This document shows, piece after piece, positions 63,329 to 64,000 of a stretch of 64,000 nt of DNA. The DNA is from Pseudomonas sp. Bout1 (GTDB taxonomy: Bacteria > Pseudomonadota > Gammaproteobacteria > Pseudomonadales > Pseudomonadaceae): NCBI RefSeq assembly GCF_034314165.1, contig NZ_JAVIWK010000001.1:3797001-3861000 (forward strand), written 5' to 3'. The notes below the pieces were generated by a model. The model was not told the DNA's origin, ran no database searches, and worked only from the letters and a program-made list of their open reading frames with translations. The translations under genes and the position numbers were made by a program. Position 1 is the stretch's first letter. Each line of letters begins with the position of its first letter.

Positions 63329-63856
63329 ATGAATACCCACCCAATAACCACCCAACGCCTGGTTCTCAGGCCCCCGACGGTGAACGATGCAGCGAGTGTG
63401 TTCGCCATCTATGGCGACCCCGAGACCAATCGCTACAACCCGGCGGGCCCACTGGCCAACCTCCCTCAAGCCAAAGCCGCCCTTGCCCGCTGGCTCAAGC
63501 ATTGGGCAGACCATGGTTTTGGCCAATGGGCAATTGCGACCCAAGAGGCGCCGGAATGCGTAATCGGCTTTGGCGGCATCACGTTGTACCACTACGGCAC
63601 GGTGGAGCGAATCAACCTGGGCTACCGTTTCGCCGTCAGCGCCTGGGGCCAGGGATTTGCCACAGAGCTTGCCAGGGCGGCATTGCAATTTGGCTTTGTC
63701 GAACTGGGCCAGCCAACCGTCTACGGCGTGGTTCGACCGGCGCATGCAGCCTCGATCAAAGTGCTGGAAAAAATCGGCATGCAGCGTATCGATGAATTGG
63801 ACGATGTACCCGGGCAGGCACCCAGCCTGGTGTACAGGGCCACGCGGATCCCCTGA
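63329..63856 (+). CDS. GNAT acetyltransferase, RimJ/RimL type
   Basis: This 175-residue protein begins with TQRLVLRPPTVNDAASVFAIY, the start of RimJ/RimL-like GNATs. It has the acetyl-CoA region GYRFAVSAWGQGFATELARAA near 97 and HAASIKVLEKIGMQ near 137. The family modifies N-termini of ribosomal proteins or small amines; the substrate here is unknown. Confidence 0.87.
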   Translation: MNTHPITTQRLVLRPPTVNDAASVFAIYGDPETNRYNPAGPLANLPQAKAALARWLKHWADHGFGQWAIATQEAPECVIGFGGITLYHYGTVERINLGYRFAVSAWGQGFATELARAALQFGFVELGQPTVYGVVRPAHAASIKVLEKIGMQRIDELDDVPGQAPSLVYRATRIP

Positions 63857-63988
63857 GCTGTGTATCGCAGTGTGTCCAGCCCGCCCTGGGATACAAACGC
63901 TTTAACCCGGCGGTTTTCTCGAAACAGGCCAGATACACAACGGCGTTCAACTGTGGGCACGCACACTACCCGCCGCTGGAGACTCGCC

Positions 63989-64000
63989 ATGCACACTGCG
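63989..64000 (+). CDS. Start of a gene cut by the window edge
   Basis: ATG 63989 begins MHTA and has CTGGAG about seven bases upstream. Only four codons are visible, so the product cannot be named. The 132 bases between the GNAT gene and this point hold no other feature I can support. Confidence 0.35.

Overview
The window is about 64 kb of GC-rich chromosome from a fluorescent Pseudomonas of the P. fluorescens lineage. This rests on gene content (nicotinate nic cluster, mannitol/arabitol mtl operon, SfnG/SfnB, LhgR/LhgO, DUF2790, DUF1652), on sigma54 and Crc/Hfq type regulatory signals, and on many intergenic REP pairs of the 'GTGGGAGCTGGCTTGCCTGCGAT' and 'GTGGCGAGGGAGCTTGCTCC' types. I see no rRNA, tRNA, CRISPR, prophage or intact insertion sequence.

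Layout. (1) 1-5.4 kb: pnuC and a nicotinamide riboside kinase (NAD precursor uptake), a decayed FAD monooxygenase, a Rieske/AIF-type reductase, gamma-glutamyltranspeptidase and a TetR regulator. (2) 5.5-17.8 kb: a nearly complete aerobic nicotinate pathway. nicB, nicA, nicR and nicX lie on the minus strand; nicC, nicD, nicE, nicF and nicT lie on the plus strand, followed by a secreted nucleoside hydrolase that may feed the pathway. Candidate operators are visible for two regulators. (3) 17.9-29 kb: a glycosyltransferase, then mtlR, mtlEFGK, mtlD, xylulokinase and fructokinase for hexitol/pentitol use, broken up by REP elements. (4) 29-34.4 kb: an autotransporter, aquaporin and small Pseudomonas-specific proteins. 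(5) 34.4-36.7 kb: a threonine dehydratase without its regulatory domain, preceded by a complete-looking Ile/Thr leader-peptide attenuator, divergent from a ParD-like/methionine aminopeptidase pair. (6) 36.8-40.5 kb: a CorA-like protein, an RLAN/RimK ATP-grasp ligase and a divergent GNAT-C39 peptidase fusion, probably a peptide-modification module. (7) 40.5-43.9 kb: sulfone/sulfonate sulfur scavenging (sfnG, sfnB-like, TauE/SafE) with two divergent sigma54 promoters. (8) 44-53.6 kb: a methyltransferase, a DUF3455 protein, a frameshifted ECF sigma factor with its anti-sigma factor, a ClC channel, a YecA-family protein, a second stand-alone EPSP synthase, and a tautomerase/CMD/LysR and quinone reductase/TetR set. 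(9) 53.7-64 kb: a secreted repeat protein, a GNAT, a truncated LysR fragment fused to a REP, lhgR-lhgO-MFS for L-2-hydroxyglutarate, a CAP-domain protein, Ohr, a hybrid histidine kinase, a diguanylate cyclase and a GNAT.

The strongest unexplained signals are the ilvA attenuator, the twin operator-like repeats before nicA, the RimK/GNAT-C39/CorA module, the ParD-like/MAP operon with its palindrome, and the hairpin that covers the ohr ribosome binding site. All functional statements come from reading the sequence and from memory of the families; no database search was run.
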